64,000 bases of DNA, from positions 992,001-1,056,000 of the forward strand of contig NZ_BAABGY010000007.1 in the NCBI RefSeq assembly GCF_039541815.1, read 5' to 3'. Each line of letters starts with the position of its first letter. Within the stretch, counting starts at the first letter, position 1. Of the stretch, positions 27,401-35,345 are shown piece by piece. Origin of the DNA: Flavisolibacter amylovorans (GTDB lineage: Bacteria; Bacteroidota; Bacteroidia; Chitinophagales; Chitinophagaceae). A model generated the notes under the pieces. It was not told the DNA's origin and did not search any database. It was given only the letters and a program-made list of their open reading frames with translations. The position numbers and the translations under genes are program-made.

Positions 27401-29035
27401 CAGGTAGCGTCGGAAATCGCCGATGCCTTCCTTGATGTCGTAATTGCGGTCTACATATACCGCCGCGAACCGGAACTCGTCGGTGAGCAGGTTGCGGAAA
27501 TCGTCGGCCAGCACGCGTGCCGTGGTATTCTCCTTCGGCGCCGGCAGGGCCCTGCTCGTATTCATGGAGCTCCGGGTATCGTAGAATTGCTGGTAGTGCT
27601 TCTCGTTGCCGATCTTCCGGTAGATCTTCCATTTGCTGTTGACCTCGGAGAGCGTCGTGCTGATCGAGGCCGGGATCTCGCTTGGCCCCAGGAACAGGAA
27701 GCCGCCGTTGTTGAGGGCGTATTGTAGTGTCGAGAAGACCTTGCGCTGCAAAATGCCGTTCATATAGATCAGCATGTTGCGGCAGGTCACGATGTCGTTC
27801 TTGATGAAGGGCGGATCCTTGAGGATGTTATGCCGGGCAAAGACGATCATCTTCCGGATGCCGGGCTCCACCACGTAGTTGGCGCCCTGCTTCTGGAAAT
27901 GCCGGTCGAGGATCTCGGGCTCGATATCGGCCACGAGCGCCGCGGGATAGGTGCCCCGCGAAGCCTGCTCCACGGCATCGAGGTCGATGTCGGTGGCGAA
28001 GATCTTGACGTCCAGCTCCATCTTGTGGCGGCGCAGGTGCTCGCAGATGAGGATGGCGATCGAATAGGCTTCCTGCCCGGTGCTGCAGGCGGCCACCCAC
28101 ACTTTCAGGGTGTCGTTCTCCCCCTTCTTGCGGATCACTTCAGGGAGCACCTCCGTGGCGAAGATGTCGAAGGCCGCGCGGTCGCGGAAGAACTTGGTGA
28201 CGCCGATCAGGAATTCCTTGCCGAGCGAGCGGCACTCGTCGGGGTTGCCCCGCAGCAGCTCCAGGTAATCGCTGAACTTCTTTTTGCCCAGGTGGTTCAT
28301 GCGGCGCAGGATGCGGCGGATGATGGTGGGCGACTTGTAGTTGTTGAAGTCGTATTTGCAATGGCGCTCCACGAGCCGCATCACTTCGGGCAGCGAGCTC
28401 TCGTCGGGACGGTCGTCGCGCGGGCGCTGGCTCGGCTTTTCGCGGGCGTAATTGATGATCTCCTCGGGCATCTGCTCCGGGCTCAGCACGAAGTCGGCAT
28501 AGCCGGCGGCGATGGCGCTGTTGGGCATGCCGTCGAACTTGGCGCTCGAGGGCTCCTGCACGATGATCATGCCGCCATGCTGCTGCACGGCCTCGATGCC
28601 GCGGGTGCCGTCGGTGCCGGTGCCCGAAAGGATGATGGCGATCGCACGGGCGCCCTGGTCTTCGGCGAGGGAGCGGAGGAAGATGTCGATCGCGGTGTTG
28701 ATGGAGTTGTCGAAATGCTTCTCGCTCAATTGCAGCCGACCGTGGTGCATCTTCAGCACCTTGTCGTTCGGGATGACGTAGACGCTGTTGGGCTGGAGCT
28801 TCATGTCGTGGCCGGCCTCGAGCACGTTCATCTGCGTGTGCTTCGAAACGAGCTCCACGAGCAGGCTCTTGTAGTCGGGCGAGAGGTGCTGGATGATCAC
28901 GAAGGAGCAATTGGAATCGCTCGGCATGTGGTCGAAGAAGTCATGGATCGCCTCGAGCCCGCCGGCAGAAGCGCCGATGGCCACAACGAAGTGTTCCTGG
29001 GTGTGCATTTGCGTGAGGGCGGGTTCGCGTTCCAT
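24458..29035 (-). CDS. CheB-CheR-PAS-histidine kinase fusion protein
   Basis: 1525 residues, soluble. Order: CheB-type methylesterase domain (about 14-195) with the triad Ser23 (GASAGG), His50 (IIQHLSP) and Asp142 (SGTGTDGT); CheR-type methyltransferase domain (215-475; WVAACSTGQEAYSIAI, FCRN-like VTCRNMLIYM); a heptad coiled coil (NEELQSSNEELLSANEELQ); several PAS domains (e.g. FVDREMRIRKFNPAA, WSLVQNEIWWSESFFRHYG, FNKQWFDYTGLTYEVLQGEEGW); HisKA with His1284 (ASVASHDLKEPLRK); HATPase with N-box Asn1393, DNGIGF and GTGIGLAI. Such fusions are not classic chemotaxis proteins. It begins 35 bp after the phytochrome gene, and its HisKA type is the one usually fused to bacteriophytochromes, so it is the likely output kinase for that photoreceptor. 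No receiver is attached. Confidence 0.92.
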   Translation of the reverse strand: MEREPALTQMHTQEHFVVAIGASAGGLEAIHDFFDHMPSDSNCSFVIIQHLSPDYKSLLVELVSKHTQMNVLEAGHDMKLQPNSVYVIPNDKVLKMHHGRLQLSEKHFDNSINTAIDIFLRSLAEDQGARAIAIILSGTGTDGTRGIEAVQQHGGMIIVQEPSSAKFDGMPNSAIAAGYADFVLSPEQMPEEIINYAREKPSQRPRDDRPDESSLPEVMRLVERHCKYDFNNYKSPTIIRRILRRMNHLGKKKFSDYLELLRGNPDECRSLGKEFLIGVTKFFRDRAAFDIFATEVLPEVIRKKGENDTLKVWVAACSTGQEAYSIAILICEHLRRHKMELDVKIFATDIDLDAVEQASRGTYPAALVADIEPEILDRHFQKQGANYVVEPGIRKMIVFARHNILKDPPFIKNDIVTCRNMLIYMNGILQRKVFSTLQYALNNGGFLFLGPSEIPASISTTLSEVNSKWKIYRKIGNEKHYQQFYDTRSSMNTSRALPAPKENTTARVLADDFRNLLTDEFRFAAVYVDRNYDIKEGIGDFRRYLSLPQKILNLNVLKMVGPDMAIALNSALRRVTKEGQKVSLQVRSRENPEERPIQLMVKPATSPAGYILIVFGEGTEPQAGRPIAHEPPPQGSAESAAYVAELEEELKETRLSLQMAVESLETTNEELQSSNEELLSANEELQSSNEELQSLNEELHTLNTEHQLRIKELIELNDDLNNYFRSTEIGQVFVDREMRIRKFNPAAIQLINLIDSDIGRPIEHISTNIRDESLPDDLRRVMERGGSVEKEVTTTAGRVVLMRILPYIRQDRLTDGVVITFFDITGTRELHHIIKGVFNASLSAVMALRAVRDLDGQIIDFMITAANHAADTMLGLRNYEYVNGSIRAHFPEVLQQGLFTQFADTVEQEKSLHTETVLVRSGHDLWYEVVGTGMMDGLVVTLTDITEKRLAEEKLRRNYHELMRAKESLKALNASLEEKVARRTSELSASEERFRLIAANTNDIMWDWSLVQNEIWWSESFFRHYGTEAGETGLTTPAAWLELVLPADRKRVETELYRAINSSAQWASRFRMQRVDGTEAIIQGKGAVIVDEFSVPYRMVGALVDVTSTERAEMQLQEKNEKMQRLYEEFRFVTDFMPQMVWAASADGFHDFFNKQWFDYTGLTYEVLQGEEGWAQVVHPDDQERARRLWQHSLATGETYEVEYRFRDRNGEYRWFLGRALPMRDENGAVAKWFGTCTDIHEGKLMNDVLEQKVRERTEELQRTNAELEGSNAELLQFASVASHDLKEPLRKIHIFSNILRDRYLNEASEGAVDYITRIINSSARMTKLINDLLAFSRLSVNHFFEVVDLNAIISEVLSDLELAISEKGATVDVGPLPQIDAVPGQLRQVLQNIISNSLKFTVPGRTPYIKVRSESVAAFDLEAPADPSGRYCRLTLADNGIGFDEQYANKIFTIFQRLHSREKYEGTGIGLAITKKIIDRHNGLITAHSRENEGSTFVILLPLKQEHEEQSSGGEQQETTTDEA

Positions 29036-29070
29036 GGTTAAGGAGCCTCTAAATTAACGAAACTCTAATA

Positions 29071-30570
29071 CTAATTGCTCTCCTTTCGCAAGAGGTATTC
29101 CAGCAGGAGCTGGCGGAGGCCTTCGCCGAGCTCCAGGTGCACCTCCTCCCACTCCGGCGCGGTTTCGCGCACCGTTTGTTGCCAGAGCTGAAAAGAGTTG
29201 CGCGGATGGTAGCGTTTCCCGTCCGCCTCAAATTGTACAGCTTGTGTGGGATCGCCGCCCCAATTCACCTTTTGCACCGCCTCGCGGCGGAAAGCGAGCA
29301 GGAAGGAGCCGCGCTCAGGGAGCAGCGGCAGCGCCAGCAGGCCGCTCGCGTCGGCGGCAAAGTGGTGTCCCGCCTCATATACCGAGGAAAGTGCGTTTTG
29401 CGCGTAGAGGCGGCGCTCGCCGTTGCTTTGCAGCCAATACACCAGGTCGTTGACGTCGCCGGGCGCGGGCGTCGCCCCCCAGCGGTGTACGGAGCGCCCG
29501 TGCACGAGGGCCACTCCATCGGCGTGGAGCAGGCGCAGCAGCGCGGTCGACTCCCGGTCGAGGCCTGCGGAAAGATCGCCGGCACTATAGATCGACTCGG
29601 CCACCTGTTGCAGCAGCTGGTGCCCTTCGGCCTTCCGGCTGCCGTAGGCGTTGTTCTCCACGGCATTGATCTTGGCGGTGATGACCCCCGAGAGCATTTC
29701 GAACACCGAGCAGGCCTCGTAGCCCAGGTAGCGCGGCTCGCGGTGGTGGCAGGCGATGAGCCCCCAGAGCTCGCCGTTCTTGAGGATGCGTGTGGACATG
29801 GAGGCGCGAACGCCCATGTTGCGCAGGTATTCGAGGTGCACGCCCGCCACGCTCCGCAGGTTGGAGTTGGCAAGGTCGGTGAAGGAGTGCGTCCTGGGGT
29901 TCAGGATCGGGTGCAGCTTGATCGGCGTGTAGTCGGCATTGGGAATGAGGCGGTAGGGGTTCTTGCGGTATAGCTCGCGGGCCTGCCGGGGGATGTCGGA
30001 GGCCGGGAAGAAGAGTCCCAGGTAGGCATCCATTTCCGGCTCCTTCTCCTCGGCGATCACCTCGCCGTTCCAGTGCTTGTCGAATCGGTACACCATCACC
30101 TTGTCGAAGCCGGAGTAGGCCTTGAGCTCACGGGCGATGAGGTGACAGGCCTCTTCGGTGCCCGCGGAGCCCTCGATGCCGGCCATAACGTAGCGGAGTC
30201 GCTCATATACCTCCACAAAGGAGCTGGTACTTTTGCTGAGCGGTTCCACTTCAGCGATGAAGGAATCAGTACCCGGTTCCACCACGAAGAGGAACTCGGT
30301 GCCCGCCACATTGAGCTGCACGGGAAACTTACCGCTGACGCCGCCCGCAAGCACCGCGCGGAGCCGGTCAGCGCCGCCCGGCGACAGGTGCGTGTCCAGC
30401 GGGGTGCCGGCGAGCGCGGCTGCCCCGATCCCGAAAAAGTCGTGCACATTCTCACTGCACTGCAACACCTGCAGGCTTTCGTTCTCCACCACGAGCAGCA
30501 CGCCGTGCGGCTGTACCAGGTTGGTCTGGTTCAGCGGCACGCGCCCGCAGAATTCGGAGTCGAGGCTCAT
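29071..30570 (-). CDS. bphP: Kinase-less bacteriophytochrome (PAS-GAF-PHY)
   Basis: 499 residues from ATG at 30570 (8 bases after the bphO stop; a GTG at 30606 overlapping bphO would add 12). A red/far-red photoreceptor that binds biliverdin. Seen: Cys8 in LDSEFCGRVPLNQTNLVQPHG, the N-terminal biliverdin-linking Cys position of bacteriophytochromes; GAF motif FFPASDIPRQARELY with Asp192; HLEYLRNMGVRASM with His245 and Tyr248; IACHH with His275; and the PHY tongue motif PRNSF near the C-terminus. All residues that hold the chromophore in known BphPs are present. The protein ends just after the long PHY helix, where a histidine kinase normally follows, so signalling must be in trans, most likely to the adjacent kinase. 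The symbol follows family usage. Confidence 0.92.
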   Translation of the reverse strand: MSLDSEFCGRVPLNQTNLVQPHGVLLVVENESLQVLQCSENVHDFFGIGAAALAGTPLDTHLSPGGADRLRAVLAGGVSGKFPVQLNVAGTEFLFVVEPGTDSFIAEVEPLSKSTSSFVEVYERLRYVMAGIEGSAGTEEACHLIARELKAYSGFDKVMVYRFDKHWNGEVIAEEKEPEMDAYLGLFFPASDIPRQARELYRKNPYRLIPNADYTPIKLHPILNPRTHSFTDLANSNLRSVAGVHLEYLRNMGVRASMSTRILKNGELWGLIACHHREPRYLGYEACSVFEMLSGVITAKINAVENNAYGSRKAEGHQLLQQVAESIYSAGDLSAGLDRESTALLRLLHADGVALVHGRSVHRWGATPAPGDVNDLVYWLQSNGERRLYAQNALSSVYEAGHHFAADASGLLALPLLPERGSFLLAFRREAVQKVNWGGDPTQAVQFEADGKRYHPRNSFQLWQQTVRETAPEWEEVHLELGEGLRQLLLEYLLRKESN

Positions 30571-30578
30571 GCGGTTCT

Positions 30579-31169
30579 TCACCGCGGCTGATTTTGTTGT
30601 ATCCACGCATCAAAGGTTTCAAAGGTTCGGTTGGCGGCGTCCACGGCAGGGGCCGGATCGTTCTGGGTGCCCCAGTTGCTGAGGGCAGCCTGGAAGCGCA
30701 GCCACATGGGCCCGGTGTCGGGGCCGTAGCCGCGGAAAAAAGTGAGCGCGCTTTCCGGGAGGTCGGGAAGCGCGGTGGAGATCATCCTGACGATAAAGCG
30801 GCCTCCGAGGGTGGAGCCTTCGAGCACATACAGCGCGCCGAAGGCGGCGGCGGGGCTTTCCAGCGGTGGCGGCGCGCAGAGCGGTATGTGTTCGGCCGGC
30901 TGCCCGATGGCCTGGAGATCGCCCAGGAGCAGGGCGGCCTTGCGGCGTCCGGCGAGGTCGGGAAGCAGGTTTCCGGGAAGCACCGATTCGATCGCGGTTT
31001 CGAGCGGGGCATAGAACCCGTAAAAGGTCCGGAGCAATTGCGCATAGGCATCCACGGAAGAAAGGCGGGCAAGCTGGGGCTCGAGGCGCGCTTCGAGTGC
31101 GCGGTGCCGTTGGTCGGTCTCCTGCTTCAACAAGCCGGCGACCGGTGGGTAGGGTTGAGGGTGAACCAT
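30579..31169 (-). CDS. bphO: Biliverdin-producing heme oxygenase
   Basis: 196 residues of the bacterial heme oxygenase family, opening heme with O2 to biliverdin, iron and CO. The proximal heme ligand is His23 in LLKQETDQRHRALEARL, and the distal helix motif YVLEGSTLGGRFI with the conserved glycines is intact. It is the first gene of a minus-strand operon: the phytochrome gene starts 8 bases past its stop (or overlaps it if GTG is used), a classic bphO-bphP arrangement that couples chromophore supply to the apoprotein. It is divergent from the acyl-CoA carboxyltransferase gene; the 100-bp gap holds a possible -7 box TACTTTTA for this strand. Confidence 0.93.
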   Translation of the reverse strand: MVHPQPYPPVAGLLKQETDQRHRALEARLEPQLARLSSVDAYAQLLRTFYGFYAPLETAIESVLPGNLLPDLAGRRKAALLLGDLQAIGQPAEHIPLCAPPPLESPAAAFGALYVLEGSTLGGRFIVRMISTALPDLPESALTFFRGYGPDTGPMWLRFQAALSNWGTQNDPAPAVDAANRTFETFDAWIQQNQPR

Positions 31170-31240
31170 TATTTAAAAGTAGGCAACCGGGGCCATTCGG
31201 CGGCTCTGCCGTAGGTTTATTTTCACTTTACGCCAACACC

Positions 31241-31248
31241 TATCTTTG
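31241..31248 (+). promoter_or_regulatory. -7 promoter box of carboxyltransferase gene
   Basis: TATCTTTG, a perfect match to the Bacteroidota TAnnTTTG element, 21 bases before the ATG at 31270, with a TTTA/TTTC box about 20 bases upstream. Confidence 0.65.
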
Positions 31249-31269
31249 CCCGCGTCATACCCATTTACC

Positions 31270-32889
31270 ATGTCCCATACTACGATTGCTTCCCTGAAAG
31301 ACCTTGTAACCCTTACCCAGAGCCACCTCGAAAAGATCAAAGAAGGAGGCGGCAAGAAGGCCATCGCCAAACAGAAGGAAAAGAACAAGCTGACCGCGCG
31401 CGAGCGCATCGACTACCTGCTCGATAAAGACCGGCCCTTTACCGAGATCGGCGCCTTCGCCGGCTTCGGCATGTACGCCGCCGAGGGCGGCTGCCCGGCG
31501 GGCGGTACCGTGGCGGGCATCGGCTATATTTCCGGACGGCAATGCATGGTGGTGGCCAACGACCAGACCGTGAAAGCCGGCGCCTGGTTCCCGATCACCG
31601 GCAAGAAGAACCTGCGCCTCCAGGAGATCGCCCTGCAGAACCACCTGCCCATCATCTACCTCGTGGATTCCGCCGGCGTGTACCTGCCGATGCAGGACGA
31701 GATCTTCCCCGACAAGGAGCACTTCGGCCGCATCTTCTACAACAACGCGCGCATGAGCGCGGCCGGCATCGTGCAGATCGCCGCCGTGATGGGTGCCTGC
31801 GTGGCCGGCGGCGCCTACCTGCCCATCATGAGCGACGAAACGCTGATGGTGGAGGGCGCGGGCTCCATCTACCTCGCTGGCCCCTACCTCGTGAAGGCGG
31901 CCATCGGCGAGGACGTCGACAATGAGACCCTCGGCGGCGCCGTGACGCACACCGAGATCTCGGGCATTGCCGATTACAAGTTCAAGACCGAGCACGAGTG
32001 CCTCGACCAGGTTAAGCGCATCGTGGAAAAGATCGGCGCCCCGCAGACCGCCGGCTTCGACCGCGCCGAGCCGCGGCCGCCGGCACTCCCGGCCGAAGAC
32101 CTGTATACACTGACCGCACCCGACAACAGCCGCGCCTATGATATGGTGGAACTGATCAAGCGGCTTGTAGACGGGTCGGAGTTCGATGAGTTCAAGAAAG
32201 ACTATGGCAAGACGATCGTGTGCGGCTACGGACGCATCGACGGGTGGGCCGTGGGCATCGTGGCCAACCAGCGCAAGATCGTGAAGAGCAAGAAAGGCGA
32301 GATGCAGCTCGGCGGCGTTATCTATAACGACTCCGCCGACAAGGCCGCGCGCTTCATCCTCAACTGCAACCAGAAAAGGATCCCGCTTGTATTTCTACAG
32401 GATGTGACCGGATTCATGGTGGGCAGCCGCAGCGAGCATTCCGGGATCATCAAGGACGGCGCCAAGCTCGTGAACGCGGTAGCCAACTCCGTGGTGCCGA
32501 AGTTTACGGTGGTGGTGGGCAACTCGTATGGCGCGGGCAACTACGCCATGTGCGGCAAGGCCTACGACCCGCGCTTCATCTTTGCGTGGCCGTCGGCGCG
32601 CATTGCGGTGATGGGTGGCGACCAGGCGGCCAAGACGCTGCTGCAGATCCAGGTGGCCGCGCTCAAAGCGAAGGGCGAAACGATCACCCCGGAAGCCGAG
32701 GCCGAGCACCTGCAAAAGATCAGGAGCCGCTACGAGGAGCAGACCTCTCCGTATTACGCGGCGGCGCGCCTGTGGGTGGATGCCATCATCGACCCCGCTG
32801 AAACGCGCCGGGTGCTGGCCGAGTCGATCGCGGCGAGCAACGGAGCACCGATTACGGAGGCGTTCCGGACCGGTGTATTCCAGGTGTGA
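31270..32889 (+). CDS. Acyl-CoA carboxylase carboxyltransferase (beta) subunit
   Basis: 539-residue carboxyltransferase of the propionyl-CoA/methylcrotonyl-CoA carboxylase type, which moves CO2 from biotin to an acyl-CoA. Crotonase-fold motifs are seen in both halves: KLTARERIDYLLD near the start, YLVDSAGVYLPMQDEIFPD with the two-Gly oxyanion region, GACVAGGAYLP, FLQDVTGFMVGSRSEHSGI, GNSYGAGNYAMCGKAYDPRF and WPSARIAVMGGDQAA. YLPMQDE is more typical of methylcrotonyl-CoA-type enzymes (leucine breakdown) than of propionyl-CoA enzymes, but I would not fix the substrate from this. ATG at 31270 is preferred over the TTG at 31246 because the promoter box overlaps the latter. The biotin-bearing alpha subunit is not adjacent. 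Confidence 0.92.
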   Translation: MSHTTIASLKDLVTLTQSHLEKIKEGGGKKAIAKQKEKNKLTARERIDYLLDKDRPFTEIGAFAGFGMYAAEGGCPAGGTVAGIGYISGRQCMVVANDQTVKAGAWFPITGKKNLRLQEIALQNHLPIIYLVDSAGVYLPMQDEIFPDKEHFGRIFYNNARMSAAGIVQIAAVMGACVAGGAYLPIMSDETLMVEGAGSIYLAGPYLVKAAIGEDVDNETLGGAVTHTEISGIADYKFKTEHECLDQVKRIVEKIGAPQTAGFDRAEPRPPALPAEDLYTLTAPDNSRAYDMVELIKRLVDGSEFDEFKKDYGKTIVCGYGRIDGWAVGIVANQRKIVKSKKGEMQLGGVIYNDSADKAARFILNCNQKRIPLVFLQDVTGFMVGSRSEHSGIIKDGAKLVNAVANSVVPKFTVVVGNSYGAGNYAMCGKAYDPRFIFAWPSARIAVMGGDQAAKTLLQIQVAALKAKGETITPEAEAEHLQKIRSRYEEQTSPYYAAARLWVDAIIDPAETRRVLAESIAASNGAPITEAFRTGVFQV

Positions 32890-32956
32890 GAAATCCTCTG
32901 CGGACTGCATCCTTTTTTTTCCTTATTTTCACGGCCGAACCTACTAACCGTTTATT

Positions 32957-33739
32957 ATGAGAAGATCCAGCCTCTGGAAGATGGGCCTTTTTGCGTGTGC
33001 AGGCGCCTTCCTGACCGCTTCCTGCAGGAACGATGCAGACCTCGCTGTTCCGCCTGCAGTGCCCGGCACTGCTTTGTCCGAAGAGTTTGATACCGTATCC
33101 AGCGCCTTTGCGCGGGGATGGACCATCTACAATGGCACCGTGCCCCGGGGCTCCGGCATCTGGCAGCAGGGCGGCGACCTGACACCCTGGTTCTCCGCTT
33201 TCTCCAACGGCGGCAGCAACGCCGGCTTCATCGGTGTCAATACGTACTCCACCTCCGCCGACGTGGCCGATATCTCCAACTGGCTCATCTCCCCGGTTGT
33301 GACGCTGCGCAATGGCGATACCCTCTCGTTCTATACCCGCGGCCTCCTGTTCCGCGCATCGGCTACCGACTCTTCCGATTACGGCAATACCCTGGAAGTG
33401 CGCCTCAGCACCGAAGGCGATGCCACCAGCACGGGCAACGGCCTCGCGACCGGCGTCTTTACCAAGCAGCTGCTGACGATCAACGAGCCCTCCCGGCGCG
33501 CCGACGGCTCGCTGTATTACAAGCCGAACCAAATCGCGCACTCCAATCCCACGCTCTTCAACCCCGGCGCCTATCCCACCAACTGGACGCGCTTCGAGGT
33601 AACCGTCAACGGCATCGCGGCACCCACGCAGGGACGCATCGCCTTCCGTTACTTCGTGCCCGGCGGCGGCCTCGGCGCCACGGCACCGGGCTCGGGCATT
33701 GCGATCGACAAAGTGGAATACAAGCCCGCTACCCGTTAA
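32957..33739 (+). CDS. Choice-of-anchor J lipoprotein
   Basis: 260 residues with lipoprotein signal peptide ending AFLTASC (lipid Cys about residue 23). The mature part has the anchor J/cleaved-adhesin pattern: EEFDTVSSAFARGWTIYNGT near the start, ISNWLISPVVTLRNGDTLSFYTRG in the middle and an Asp-rich closing strand GIAIDKVEY. Such domains are jelly-roll binding modules on exported proteins. It is followed 20 bp later by a paralogue of nearly equal length; the shared frame is FEEFDSVSA/NWLISP/RNGD. The pair probably forms one operon. Ligand unknown. Confidence 0.82.
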   Translation: MRRSSLWKMGLFACAGAFLTASCRNDADLAVPPAVPGTALSEEFDTVSSAFARGWTIYNGTVPRGSGIWQQGGDLTPWFSAFSNGGSNAGFIGVNTYSTSADVADISNWLISPVVTLRNGDTLSFYTRGLLFRASATDSSDYGNTLEVRLSTEGDATSTGNGLATGVFTKQLLTINEPSRRADGSLYYKPNQIAHSNPTLFNPGAYPTNWTRFEVTVNGIAAPTQGRIAFRYFVPGGGLGATAPGSGIAIDKVEYKPATR

Positions 33740-33759
33740 TTCACCACCAAACTACGATC

Positions 33760-34527
33760 ATGAGAAAGAATCATATCATCGGCATCACGGCCTTCGCTGC
33801 CCTTGCCTCGCTGGCCCTGTCCTGCGTGAAGGATCACGTAGCCGAAACCACCACCCCCCTCCCGCAGGGCACCGTTCCCGGCTCCTTCGTGGAAGAATTC
33901 GACTCGGTGAGCGCGCTTCCCGCCAAAGGCTGGGTGTTCCGCAACAACAGCTTCCCCGTAGGCGCGGGCGGCTGGCGCCAGGGCCGCTATGAGCCCTCTA
34001 CCGGCGCCCAGTACAAGTTCGGCGGCCCCGTGCCCTTCTACGGGTTCCCGGCCTACTCCGCACGCCTGACGCCCAACGATTTCATCTCGGCCGACATCAC
34101 CACCGTGGGTGGCACCGGCTCCATCTCCACCTGGCTTATCTCCCCCGCCCTGCCGATGCGCAACGGCGACCAGATCGTATTCTTCACCCGCGCCGTGGAC
34201 GATAGCAACTACCCGATCTTCACGAAGGACCGCATGCAGGTATGGGCCAACTTCACCGACGGCACGGCCAACGTAGGCGCCGACACGGCCTCCACGGGTT
34301 CGTTCAACCGGATGCTCCTCGACATCAACCCGACGTATGTCAACAACGACCCGGGCGGCTACCCGCGCGACTGGAGAAAGTACACCATCACGCTGAACAA
34401 CATCCCCGGCGGCGTGGTCACCAATGGCCGCTTTGCCTTCCGCTACCGCGGCTGGACCGCTGGCCTCCAGGGCCCTAACTACCCCTCGGTGGTGGGCATC
34501 GACTCGCTCGCATTCATCAACCGCTGA
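33760..34527 (+). CDS. Choice-of-anchor J lipoprotein, paralogue
   Basis: 255 residues, lipoprotein signal MRKNHIIGITAFAALASLALSC (lipid Cys about 22). Mature part: VEEFDSVSALPAKGWVFRNNSFPVG, then GSISTWLISPALPMRNGDQIVFFTRA, and the closing GIDSLAFI. It aligns along its whole length with the gene just upstream, so it is a tandem duplicate that has diverged. The ATG at 33760 is supported by the signal peptide; the frame is open upstream across the previous gene but that reading is an artefact of composition. A clean terminator follows. Confidence 0.82.
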   Translation: MRKNHIIGITAFAALASLALSCVKDHVAETTTPLPQGTVPGSFVEEFDSVSALPAKGWVFRNNSFPVGAGGWRQGRYEPSTGAQYKFGGPVPFYGFPAYSARLTPNDFISADITTVGGTGSISTWLISPALPMRNGDQIVFFTRAVDDSNYPIFTKDRMQVWANFTDGTANVGADTASTGSFNRMLLDINPTYVNNDPGGYPRDWRKYTITLNNIPGGVVTNGRFAFRYRGWTAGLQGPNYPSVVGIDSLAFINR

Positions 34528-34545
34528 TCCCGGTTTCAACTCTTG

Positions 34546-34577
34546 AAAAAGGCCGTCCACCGCGACGGCCTTTTTTT
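34546..34577 (+). terminator. Terminator of the anchor J gene pair
   Basis: AAAAA, stem GGCCGTC/GACGGCC with loop CACCGC, then seven T. Strong rho-independent form. Confidence 0.92.
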
Positions 34578-34592
34578 ATGCGCCGGCCGTGC

Positions 34593-34600
34593 TACCTTAG
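34593..34600 (+). promoter_or_regulatory. Candidate -7 box of YiiX-like gene
   Basis: TACCTTAG, 10 bases before the ATG at 34611 and directly downstream of the preceding terminator. Confidence 0.45.
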
Positions 34601-34610
34601 CAGCCGCTTT

Positions 34611-35333
34611 ATGAGAACACTGCTCCTCCTGCTCCCCCTGTTCGTGCTCGCAGCCTGCTCCGGCAGTCCAACGCCTGTCGTCAAAGGCGTAGCGCATACA
34701 GCACCGGCAGCGCCGGCGCCGGATCTCGTCCAGGTACGGCTCGACAGCCTCAAGGCGGCGGCCCAACCCGGCGACCTCGTGTTGCGCCTCGGCGACGACA
34801 TGCTGAGTCATTCGATCCGCTACCTTTCCGCCACGGACCCCTCCTACTCGCATGCCGGCGTGGTGGTGGAGCAGGGCGGCGCCCACTGGGTGGCCCACAT
34901 CGCCCCCGACGAAGTGGGCCGCGATACGATCCGGCACGAGCCGCTCGACTCCTTTCTGAACCCGAAGAAGAACCTCTCCGCCGGTCTGTACCGCTATGGC
35001 CTGAGCGAACCCCAGCGGCTCCGCTTCCTGGAGCAGATCGATCAATACGCACGTCGTGGCGTCCATTTCGACCGTACCTACGACCTCCGCACCGAGGACC
35101 GGCTCTATTGCTCCGAACTCGTGGCCCGCTCGCTGGCCGCTGCCTCCGGGGGCGCCCTGCGCATCCGGGAGGACTTTGTGCCGGAAGGAATGCGGCCGCT
35201 GATGTATGCCTATTTTGCCAACGAGCCGATCAAAAAAGAGGAGTTCGCCACGCGCCGGTATATCTCGCTCGACCAGCTGTACCTGCATCCCTCCTGCCGG
35301 CCGGTGCTTCTCATCTCCTTTCGTAACCCCTGA
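34611..35333 (+). CDS. YiiX/YebB-like NlpC/P60-family cysteine hydrolase lipoprotein
   Basis: 240 residues, lipoprotein signal ending FVLAACSG (Cys16). The permuted papain-fold signature is present: PGDLVLRLGDDMLSHSIRYLSATDPSYSHAGVVVE, with His81 in YSHAGV, and the later Cys167 in YCSELVARSL, in the order expected of the permuted NlpC/P60 (YiiX) group, where His precedes Cys. Members hydrolyse amide or ester bonds in envelope lipids or peptides, but the substrate is not defined. The start at 34611 is set by the lipobox; the frame upstream runs through the terminator. RNase H follows after 12 bp. Confidence 0.83.
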   Translation: MRTLLLLLPLFVLAACSGSPTPVVKGVAHTAPAAPAPDLVQVRLDSLKAAAQPGDLVLRLGDDMLSHSIRYLSATDPSYSHAGVVVEQGGAHWVAHIAPDEVGRDTIRHEPLDSFLNPKKNLSAGLYRYGLSEPQRLRFLEQIDQYARRGVHFDRTYDLRTEDRLYCSELVARSLAAASGGALRIREDFVPEGMRPLMYAYFANEPIKKEEFATRRYISLDQLYLHPSCRPVLLISFRNP

Positions 35334-35345
35334 AGTTTTTTTTCA

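Noticed and set aside
24458..29035. Chemotaxis cluster (cheB, cheR)
   Set aside because: The CheB and CheR domains are fused to a PAS kinase and no cheA, cheW or receptor genes exist here.
33118..33759. Upstream extension of the second anchor J gene across the first gene
   Set aside because: Translation of the overlap is Arg/Gln-rich and the signal peptide at 33760 fixes the start.
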